Source: Megalobrama amblycephala
Lineage: Eukaryota > Chordata > Actinopteri > Cypriniformes > Xenocyprididae
DNA: 64,000 nucleotides
Direction: 5' to 3'
Assembly: GCF_018812025.1 (NCBI RefSeq)
Contig: NC_063053.1
Coordinates: forward strand, 10,557,623 to 10,621,622
The first letter of the stretch is position 1. Each line of letters begins with the position of its first letter. Positions 56,452 to 64,000 of the stretch are shown here, one piece after another. The notes beneath the pieces are model-generated. The model did no database searches. It worked only from the letters and a program-made list of their open reading frames with translations, and was not told where the DNA came from. Both the position numbers and the translations under genes were made by a program.

Positions 56452-57995
56452 GATCATATGCCATCTTGATTTTTTCACTGATCTCTGTGCAGTGCATTGT
56501 GGGATTACATCCTGCAAGTACAATAAATGCTGCTTACCTTTTGGAACAGCCTTTGTATTGGGAGAACATGATTCCTTATATAATATTGTCTATAGAGGCA
56601 GTTTAGAGGAAAAATGTGGAATAGACAAATACAATAAACCTTCACTAATAGTAAGAACACAAAATGTTTAATAAATGTTTATTTAGACACTTTCAAGGTG
56701 ACTGCATCATAGAAATTATGAAATATTCAAACACAAATGATAAACCATCTTATTTACCTGTGGTGACTGAATAAATGCAATTCTAATAACAGCATGTAAA
56801 ATATAATTATATATCTAAACATTAAATGTTTAAGATATAATAAATGAGCACATAAGGAGAGAGAGAGAGAGATCCCCAGGTTTCCCAAAGATTCCCCTGT
56901 CTGTCATTGGTTAGACGAAAAAAAAATAAAAAATAGTCCCACCTCTAATAGTAATCATTGGTTGAGTCAGTGTTGCTCAAACATTGTTTTGATAGCACCT
57001 CAAAGTGTTTTCAGGGAAATCAACCAACAAATGTCTTAATTATAGTTGTCTCTGCATATTAAAGTGGAGAAAATATTTTAGCATTGAAAAAAATTACACA
57101 CATCAGCTTTCATCAAAATGTACATAATTTAAGGACAATTCAGAGCTGTAGTACTCGTCCCTTAAGTGAAGTGAAGCCGATGATTAAGTGGAGGGAACTA
57201 TTAGATGCCTTTGACCACAGCAGGGGTGCAGTAATCTCATATTTATAGTGCACGTTAACTCATTTGTAACTGTCTTTATAAACCATCTTTGGTTGAATAA
57301 TTTTGTGGCTTCTAAAACTAATTAAAACTGCACTAAATGTGAAACTAATTAACTGTTGGGTGTACAAAATCTGCAGAGTAAAAACATCAGCAGCCAAAAC
57401 TCATTAGAATATCTCAGTTTCCATGCTCGGTATCAGAATTCCCTGTCCTCGGTTTTCCGAGATGCAGAAAGGAGGAATCAAGAACATGCAATCATCCTCC
57501 AGTTATCATTCCTACTGGATATCTCTGTTTAAACCTTTAATTAAAGTAATCATATCATTGGCAAAAGGTCATTACCTTGATCTTTTGAAAGAAAAGAGTC
57601 TGAAAAGACAATTTATTGAAAAGATGCAAAATGTTTATGAAAACAAAACAATGAATACATTACATATCACCACCCACATTTAGTTACACATACACGTCAT
57701 GACTATTTGGTGTTGACAACTTGGCGCAGCAACAGAAAGAGTCAGAGAGAGGGTTATTTACTGCGTAAAACATAAAAATCATAACTGTTTTGGCAATCAT
57801 AACTAACTCTGGCAATTTGCATATGGAAATTATATGCAGATAAGATTGTGCATAATAAGAAATGGTTTCTTTCATGAGGAAAAGGGTGCATATGCACACT
57901 TTTATGCTGGATATTGGATTTAGCACACAGTATGTACAGTTTTATAAACCTTTTGTGCAAAAACTAAATCTGACGTTCACATACTTTTTGTCAGT
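56452..57995. other. Non-coding DNA
   Basis: A short GA run lies near 56858-56872. No gene or clear repeat is recognised. Confidence 0.4.
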
Positions 57996-58260
57996 GTTCT
58001 GTGTTCGTTTTAGTGATGTGTCGTTCTTGAACGAGTCGTTCATTTTGAACAAATCTTTAATGTGACTCGGGAAGAACGAGTCATCTCGGGGGTTGATTCA
58101 TTCAGTCGTGCATGCGCAATATTCTATAGGTTCTGTACTGCTAGTAGTAGTTCACCTGTTTCATTCAATGCAGTCTGAGCCGGAAAGAGAATTGATTAGT
58201 TCATCTCATGAGTCTTTCGGGTTTTTGAGTCATTCCTTAATCACGTGACAGACCCATACG
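57996..58260. repeat. Interspersed repeat with GTCGTTCTTGAACGAGTCG
   Basis: TGATGTGTCGTTCTTGAACG, TCGTTCATTTTGAACAAATC and GAGTCATTCCTTAATCACGTG (in part) are words I associate with a dispersed cyprinid repeat. The terminal structure is unclear. Confidence 0.5.
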
Positions 58261-58522
58261 CTAAACCAATGTCATTTAATTTATGTCATTATGTCCTTTT
58301 TGAGCTATCTTCTTATACATATATTAGACCAATATGTCAAGTCTGCCTAGGAAAAGTAATTATTATACCAGCAAACTCAAAATTGGAGTAAAAATGAACA
58401 AACTAGGCTATAAATACTTTGTATTGTAGGCTTGGATTATTATATTATTATATAGCCTAGTGTTTATTTACAGATAGACAGTCAAAAAGACAAATTAATC
58501 AATATTTTGTATTTTAATCAAT
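58261..58522. other. AT-rich DNA before the LTR element
   Basis: No feature recognised. If a full 5' LTR was ever present, it has been deleted here. Confidence 0.4.
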
Positions 58523-58538
58523 ACCATGCTGTGTGACA
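58523..58538 (+). repeat. Residual end of the 5' LTR
   Basis: Sixteen bases identical to the last sixteen of the 3' LTR. The breakpoint lies just upstream, where AT-rich flanking DNA starts. Confidence 0.6.
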
Positions 58539-58808
58539 GAACAACCGACCAAGACCACCACTCCAGAGCCTCGTCGTAAGATGGCCGGCACCCCTGAGCC
58601 TCGTCGCGAGACAGACGCCACTCCAGAGCCTCGTCGCAAGACGGCCGCCACTCCAGAGCCTCGTCGCAAGATGGCCGCCACGCCTGAGCCCTCGGTCAAG
58701 ATGGCCGCTGCCATGCCTGAACCTTCGGTCAAAATGACTGCCGCCGCCATGACTGAGCCCTCGGCCCACGGCTCTGCATCTCTTCCTCACCCAGGATCAA
58801 GTCCCTGA
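58533..58808 (+). pseudogene. TPEPRRK-repeat ORF fragment of the LTR element
   Basis: An ORF of 91 codons starts with MTEQPTKTTTPEPRRK and repeats a ten-residue unit of the type K-M/T-A-A-T-P-E-P-R-R, encoded by 30-bp DNA repeats around GAGCCTCGTCGCAAGATGGC. It then shifts to TPEPSVKMAA. The repeats are basic and proline-rich and suggest a disordered, perhaps nucleic-acid-binding, segment. There is no recognisable retroviral domain. The next block (58815-58985) is in other frames, so the original frame is broken. Confidence 0.5.
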
Positions 58809-58814
58809 CCTCAG

Positions 58815-59210
58815 TCCAGTGATGGTTCCCATCCCTTACCCGAGTCCAGAGGCGACTCTCTCCTTCGTCCCGAGTCCAGAGACGACTCTCTCCTTCGTCC
58901 CGAGTCCAGAGGCGGCTCTCTCCTTCGTCCCGAGTCGGCTCTCTCCTTCGTCCTGAGGCGACTCTCTCCTTCGTCCAGAGATGGCTCCAGCCCCTGACCA
59001 GCATCCAGAGATGGTTCCAGCCCCCATCCCGAGTGGGCTCCAGTTTCCGTCCCAATTCCATAGAGAGCTCCAGTCCCGGAGTAAATCCCAGACTCCACTT
59101 CAGTCCCTTAGTCAGTTCCAGACTCCTCTCCAGTCCCTGAGTCCACTACAGACTCCGCTCCAGCCTGCGAGCCTGCTCCAGACCCCGCTCCTGCTCAAAG
59201 ACCCATAGCT
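58815..59210 (+). repeat. Second and third minisatellite blocks, frame-broken
   Basis: About five 30-bp units around CGAGTCCAGAGGCGACTCTC and TCCTTCGTCC (58840-58980), followed by units around CCAGTCCCTGAGTC and CAGACTCCGCTCCAG (59040-59200). Different units are open in different frames, which shows decay after the element was formed. Confidence 0.7.
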
Positions 59211-59233
59211 CCGCCCCCAATAATTTTTGGGGG

Positions 59234-59599
59234 GTGCACCATATACCCGTGGCCATAGGGGCCGAGGCCACGGAGGCTGCACCACCATGGCCCCCTGAGC
59301 TACCGGTGCCACTCTGGTCCTCCAAACTACCTGACCCACCATGGCCCCCCGAACTACCTGACCCACCATGGCCCCCCGAACTACCTGACCCACCATGGAC
59401 CCCCGCACTGTCTGACCCGCCATGGCCCCCCAAACTGTCTGACCCGCTATGGCCCCCCAAACTGCCCAATCAGCCATGGGCCCCCGAACTGCCTGATCCA
59501 CCATGGGACCGCTCTGGAGGCTCCCTATCCCGAGCCATGCCCGTACCAGCCTCCAGAGTGCCCATCCCCCCTGCACGGTTGAACTTTTTTGATGCGTGA
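59234..59599 (+). pseudogene. PPWPPELPD-repeat ORF fragment of the LTR element
   Basis: An ORF of 121 codons with about nine near-perfect nine- to ten-residue units of the form L-P-D-P-P-W-P-P-E, encoded by 27-bp repeats around CTACCTGACCCACCATGGCC. It ends SRVPIPPARLNFFDA just before the polypurine tract. It is the last coding part before the 3' LTR. Tryptophan- and proline-rich repeats of this kind are disordered; the function is unknown. Confidence 0.55.
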
Positions 59600-59610
59600 G
59601 GTCGCGCCTT

Positions 59611-59628
59611 CCGGGAGGGGGGGAGTAA
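59611..59628 (+). promoter_or_regulatory. Polypurine tract
   Basis: CCGGGAGGGGGGGAGTAA lies immediately upstream of the TG that begins the LTR; in LTR elements such a tract primes plus-strand DNA synthesis. Confidence 0.8.
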
Positions 59629-59931
59629 TGTCAGTGTTTGTTTCCCTTGTGTCACATGTTCTTTTGTTCAGTTTTCCCACCACTTGTTTGTTACCTTGGT
59701 TACGCTGATTTGAGTTTATTAGTCCCAGGTGTCTCTTGTTAATTAGCCTTGTTTGCCCTCTGTTTGCTCTGTATATATTCCCTGTGTTCTCCCTCAGTCT
59801 TTGTCGGTTGTCGTCATTATTACGTGTCTCTGTTGTGCTATGTATGTTGATCTCCTGCATATATTCATTAAAGTCCTTTTGATTGGAGCTCCATCAGCTG
59901 CGTGTGTTTCCCATAACCATGCTGTGTGACA
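59629..59931 (+). repeat. 3' LTR, 303 bp
   Basis: Starts TGTCAGTG and ends TGTGTGACA, so the termini form the inverted pair TGTCA/TGACA. It contains a TATA-like GTATATATTC (59771-59780) and ATTAAA (59867-59872), which would serve as promoter and polyadenylation signals. No complete partner LTR is present in the window. Confidence 0.8.
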
Positions 59932-60309
59932 CTTTTAGGGTGAAATTCACGCAAAGTGCATGATGGCCTCAGATCTCATTATTACCACTAGCACCAGATG
60001 CTTATCATTCTCAAGATGATAGACACTCATTTATTGTTTTCCATCGCTGTGCAATCCTCCAGATAGTGCCGATCCAATGGGGAGAACAGAGAGTGTGACA
60101 GCCACTGATGGAGAGGACCAATAATATCACAGCCCAGTTTTCACAATCCAATCAAAACCCCATAGATAAAATCAAGCCATTATTTCCCACTGAAAATTAT
60201 GTTGCAGTCAGAAATACATCACATTAAAGGTGAATGACTGTGCATGCTGGCTATGCTGTGGATGCTTGCTATGTTGCAAAAAAAATTAAAAGTGCAAATT
60301 AACTTGTAT
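59932..60309. other. Non-coding DNA
   Basis: No gene or repeat recognised. Confidence 0.4.
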
Positions 60310-60313
60310 TTAA

Positions 60314-61253
60314 AGAGCTTGTATGTAAGAATTTTGCAGTAAAATATCCAAATACCACTAGGCCAGTGTTATATATTTTGTTCACTTGAGTACTTACAAT
60401 ATCCCAAATGTTTCCAACTATTTGTAAATCGTGAGAAAATTGCAATTTTAACCAAGGCTTCTTCGGGACATGTGAGGAGTCACCTGTCAATTGTGTCATA
60501 TCCGCGTTACCATCGGTTTCCGGTTTTATTTTGTAGAAACCATGGAAGCACCAAAGACGCTTTAATATATTACATGTTTTAATGGGACCAACTGTTTGGT
60601 TACATTTATGGACAGAAAACTAATTGTTGTTATATAGCTCAACATGTTTAGTCTTATTGTTTAAATCTAATTTTCTTGATTTTTTTGCAAGTACCATGCT
60701 TTACCATGCCTCAGAGAAAAACACTATTTTGTGAAGTAGCTAACATAGCATAATCAGATGCAGCTTTATAGTAACAGTAATACAGAATTTTCTCCATCAT
60801 ACAATACGTTTTAAAATTGTCTTACAGCAGCCACCGAGCAAACGCACAGAGTAATGTTATAACATCATTTTCAACACACTCAAATGTATCTCATATGATA
60901 AACAGAGCTGCGTTACCTAATACTCGTGACCGGAAAAGCGGAAGCGGCGCCGGCGACTGTGGCATAATAAAGGTTCCGCTGCTCGCGGCGTGTGTTGCCC
61001 AATTGGTCCAGCGGCCTCATTCAGCTCCAACAACACTCGGTTCTACTCTGCTTCATACTACAGTAACGTTAATAATCGCATCCATGAACGTGATTTCTTC
61101 CCGAGTCCTATCCCGATTATTTCCACCGGCTGTGAAGTGAAGACCACATGTCCCAAGATTCCGCGCTCAAACTTAGCGTCATCATGCTACACCTTTGTTG
61201 TGAATAGGCCTCTAGCGACATCTAGTGGACAGAAAATTTTACATATTGCACCT
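60314..61253 (-). mobile_element. TTAA-flanked element, copy 2 (uninterrupted)
   Basis: TTAA lies at 60310-60313 and 61254-61257. The left end AGAGCTTGTATGTAAGAATT and the right end TTTTACATATTGCACCT are the terminal repeats, the left one diverged. It aligns in opposite orientation to 8894-10422 along its length. It retains the empty site of the Harbinger-like insertion (CACATGTCCC around 61145). No transposase ORF. Confidence 0.82.
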
Positions 61254-61257
61254 TTAA

Positions 61258-61480
61258 TTTGGTTTGGAGGTCTCCTACAATAGGTTTACATCCATCCAAG
61301 GTCAAAAAACACTTTGAGCCCTATTTTAATGATTTAAGTGCATTGTCTAAAAGGGTTGTCCCTTTTCTCTTAATGAGTAATGGGTGTGTTTTGGGCGTAA
61401 CATGCAATAAACCATTCATGGGAGTCTCATCTCCCATTCCCTTTAAAAGCCAGTTGCACACACGCCATGCCGGATTCGCT
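61258..61480. repeat. Possible interspersed repeat, unknown class
   Basis: AGCCCTATTTTAATGATTTA, GTGCATTGTCTAAAAGGG and GGGTGTGTTTTGGGCGTAAC resemble a dispersed cyprinid DNA repeat. Boundaries and class are not visible. Confidence 0.35.
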
Positions 61481-62488
61481 ATTTACATGGCGGAATTTGC
61501 AAAAGGAAAAACTGAACACTTCTTTAGCGAGAAAGCGCTTTAATCTCACGCACAAGCAGGCCATCTACGGGACACACCGGATTCCACCAAAGCATTTTTA
61601 TCTTTATGCAAACAATAACAATCTTTTACATTGTAATCCTTTTATTTTTAATATTTGGCATATTTGCATGCTGCTGCTTAATAGTCGACGAACCATTAGA
61701 TAAGAGTAGCCTAATACATCTTTTAAATCTGAAGAGTCTACATTTATTTGTGTGCACTCACAATAACAACAAAACGTTGTGCTATTGTAAAATAATAAAA
61801 GCAAACAGTGTGCGCTTTCTGCCATCTCTCTTTCTGTGAACTTGAGCGTGCCAGAAAAAAAAAGAGAAAGAACCAAAACTCCATGTTAACTTGCCTCACA
61901 GACATGAAAATTGTATCTATAGAAAACAAAATGTCTACTTTTAAATGAACCAATTCAAATGGAAAACAAATCCTATTCTCAGGTTATGTAATCCATATGA
62001 AACGTACATATAGTGCATATAGAGATGACAAGTCAGCATTGTCGACTTCATCACTGCAGCCGAAAATACAGAAAACACTATTTTATCAATTCATTATTAA
62101 AATGTTAAAGCAATCTATGCGATTTATGCATGCACAGTTCCTTTGATGCTACTTTGAAACAATCAGACTTGCGATTTTTTCTTGACTTACATTAAAAGAG
62201 GGACAAATTCCTAGAGAAACTCTGAACACTCAGCAACCACTCAGAACAACCTAGCAACCATATAGCAATGTGATAACTACTCCGAAGTCATAGTGACAAC
62301 ACTCTAGTACGTGTACTTTCTTTTCTTTCTTTACTTACTTTTGCGCTTTGTGAGTCGGTATTGATACTGGGTCAAATGCTGAAAATAACTTTATTGTTGC
62401 CATCAGAGCCTCTCCAAACAGCAAAATAGAAATATATATTTCTGAAGCCAGCAAGGCAGATGTGCCGAGAGAAACTGTGCCCACTTAC
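61481..62488. other. Non-coding DNA
   Basis: AT-rich. The stretch 62222-62290 has recurring AGCAACCA words, as in a short degenerate tandem repeat. On the minus strand this is downstream intron sequence if the exon candidate at 62489-62619 is real. Confidence 0.4.
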
Positions 62489-62619
62489 CCAACTGTAACA
62501 ACCTCTGAGAGAAGAATCCTGGAATCACATCATGAACAGAATTCATCTCCAGATCCAGGGCAATGCCATCCAGACTCGACTTTCCTGTCACGAGGATTTG
62601 TTCTGTTCTTAGAATGTGT
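62489..62619 (-). CDS. Strong candidate 131-bp internal exon, gene unknown
   Basis: On the minus strand TCATTTCTCTTCCAG abuts position 62619, and TTGG|GTAAGTGGG follows position 62489, both near-consensus splice sites. Only one frame is open across the whole exon: one base, 43 codons, one base, so the upstream intron is phase 2 and the downstream intron phase 1. The peptide contains EQILVTGKSSLDGIALDLEM and NSVHDVIPGFFSQRLLQL, with the balanced composition of a folded protein. I do not recognise the family. No repeat signature overlaps it. Start and end of the gene lie outside the window or in exons I cannot find. It is the best host-gene candidate here. Confidence 0.5.
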
Positions 62620-63189
62620 CTGGAAGAGAAATGACAGTATAAACAAGGTTACAACGAGCTCCAGTTCAACAGCCTGGATTTCACAATCTACTTTCCCCTT
62701 GTTGCATCTGCTTATAATGAATTCCCATAAATGTACAGCTCTCTGTATCTGGATATCTGCATATAATACCCTCCATAGCCCTGTCTTGAGTTCTGCCAGG
62801 GATACTGTCAGTACTGGTGCAGGAGATAATTCAGAGACACAAAACAACTATTTTGCACAGGCATGACAAGATAAGCAGTCGTGATTAATAGGTATGGAGA
62901 TGCCAGCAACCACAAACGCCTGGCATTCAGAACAGAGTTTGCTTAAAGAGAGAAAGGCAGGCTGTCTGAGAGAGGATGAGAAACAAATGAGACCTTTGTT
63001 GATCTGAACCCAGAGGAGACTTTTAATGACTTCATTTGAATTTCTTATCAAGACAGTCATCTTAAGTTAAACTAATGAAAAGTTGCAACACTGGACGTGA
63101 CGTGCGTCCTTGCTTTGCCTCTGATAAAAATTCCTTTAGCTTGAATGATAGATTGACTTTTTTTTAATCATAATTTCTATCAATGTCCT
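62620..63189. other. Non-coding DNA upstream of the exon candidate
   Basis: Repeat-poor sequence. It would be the upstream intron on the minus strand. No further exon seen. Confidence 0.4.
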
Positions 63190-63330
63190 TCATTTACATT
63201 TATGCATTTGGCTGCTGTTTTTTGTGCACAGTGACTTGCATTGCATTCAAGGTATACATTTTATCACTCGGCTTTCCCTAGGAATTGAACCTACAACCTT
63301 GGCATTGTTGGCCCATGCTTACCTGTTTGC
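63190..63330 (-). mobile_element. tRNA-derived SINE remnant, antisense
   Basis: CATTTACATTTATGCATTTGG, CAGTGACTTGCATTGCATTC, CCCTAGGAATTGAACCTAC and ACCTTGGCATTGTTGGC are the reverse complement of the family at 25041-25125; the B-box-like GGTTCAATTCC is retained. This copy also shows the 3' body that the other two lack. Confidence 0.7.
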
Positions 63331-63924
63331 ATTACTGAAGTGCTTTAATATTGAAAACCTTGGTTTTGTGTAAATGCTAACAAAATAACTGCTGTTCAAA
63401 AGTTTGGGGGGTTGGGGGTTTCCAAACAAAAATCAAAAAAGTCTATGTCAGTCTATCAGAGTTTATGAACAAACTGACTTGTTTTAGTATTCAACACCTT
63501 TGTTTTATCCTGGTCATACTCTAAGTGGAGATGACACTTGCTCTTCCTCCATACCCTCGATCACGTCTCTGTGTGTAACTCAACAGCTTGTCTTTTGCAG
63601 AGGGCAGGCCTGTGCTAATTAACATCTGTGTCTGAGAAGAGAGTCTAGTGCTCTTGATCATTAAAGGGCAGCGGAGAGCTTCAGGTCACAGCCTAACACA
63701 ACCACAATGTGAAAAAATTCCTCAGAGAAGCAGATAAACACCATAAATCCATTCAAATAACCCTGGGCTATTGCTAAAGTAAAGCCTGCTTTAGATGAGA
63801 GTGGCCTAATCCAATGTCCAACATGATAAATGCAAGCAGCTGACCTTGAAAAATGCGGCACAATGAGAAAAAATTTAAAAAAGTAATTTGAATGGCTTGT
63901 GTTGAACAGAAATGATAAAGCCAG
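63331..63924. other. Non-coding DNA
   Basis: A terminus scrap (CTGTTCAAAAGTTTGGGGG) lies near 63393. No gene is supported; the minus-strand frame at 63661-63993 overlaps the MITE arm and is not convincing. Confidence 0.4.
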
Positions 63925-64000
63925 TGTTTGTTCTGCTGAATACAAAAGAAGATATTTTGAAGAACATTTGTAACCAAAGTTGTGGGGCACCATTGACTTC
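63925..64000 (+). repeat. Palindromic MITE arm cut by the window end
   Basis: AATACAAAAGAAGATATTTTG, in part, and CACCATTGACTTC match 43030-43090 in the MITE at 42951-43218. The rest lies beyond the window. Confidence 0.75.

Larger units (their letters stand above)
58523..59931 (+). mobile_element. 5'-deleted LTR retroelement with coding minisatellites
   Basis: A 303-bp 3' LTR is preceded by a polypurine tract. At the other end only the last 16 bases of a 5' LTR, ACCATGCTGTGTGACA (58523-58538), survive; the same 16 bases end the 3' LTR (59916-59931). The interior of about 1.1 kb has no gag-pol signature and no primer-binding site that I can recognise. It is made of three tandem-repeat blocks whose units are multiples of three. 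It is either a non-autonomous LTR element or a deletion product of a larger one. Superfamily unknown. Confidence 0.75.

Noticed and set aside
58514..59576. Long minus-strand frames across the LTR element interior
   Set aside because: They mirror the plus-strand coding minisatellites; repeats with units divisible by three are often open on both strands. The polypurine tract and LTR polarity mark plus as the sense strand.
1..64000. Bacterial-type systems: CRISPR arrays, operons, phage or toxin genes
   Set aside because: No such signal is present. Repeat content and splice-like sites are those of a vertebrate genome.

Overview
The window looks like non-coding (intronic or intergenic) DNA of a teleost, most likely a cyprinid. 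I infer this from the density and type of repeats: palindromic TTAA-flanked MITEs, Tc1-like elements, hAT and Harbinger-like non-autonomous elements, a tRNA-derived SINE with a conserved core, L2-like LINEs, LINE 3' ends with (GAAA)n or (TTGAC)n tails, and abundant CA/TA microsatellites. No complete host protein gene can be supported. Species cannot be fixed from the sequence alone.

Layout. 0-2 kb: a weak minus-strand exon candidate (420-493), then a TIR element (1011-1730) inside a decayed repeat. 2-10.5 kb: a TTAA-flanked element (2145-3098), a perfect 150-bp inverted repeat around a TA tract (4544-4926), a minisatellite with 238-bp higher-order units (5791-6662), and a second TTAA element (8894-10422) split by a 530-bp Harbinger-like insertion (8995-9524). 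10.5-30 kb: mostly unique AT-rich DNA with scattered MITEs, a Tc1 pseudogene with all three catalytic acids lost (20082-21118), a SINE (22577-22818), a palindromic MITE (23607-23887) and a TTAA-family element carrying two opposed exon-like pieces (26560-27617). 30-38.5 kb: a LINE split by an 1123-bp hAT-like element (30092-33240), a second L2-like LINE on the minus strand split by a SINE and a tRNA-Gly pseudogene (35270-37470), and another TTAA element (37568-38510). 38.5-54 kb: microsatellites, MITEs, and two abutting Tc1-like elements (44736-48026), the first broken by an unclassified 1570-bp TIR element with a spliced-looking ORF. 54-64 kb: a 1567-bp TIR element with two nested insertions, a 5'-deleted LTR retroelement with three in-frame coding minisatellites (58523-59931), a second copy of the 8.9-kb TTAA family (60314-61253), a strong minus-strand exon candidate (62489-62619), a SINE remnant and a MITE cut by the window edge.

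The only plausible host coding pieces are the two minus-strand exon candidates. If both belong to one gene, most of the window is its intron sequence, but nothing here proves that. All other coding traces are transposon proteins, nearly all broken by stops, frameshifts or nested insertions. Family names come from recognition of motifs, terminal repeats and target duplications, not from database searches.
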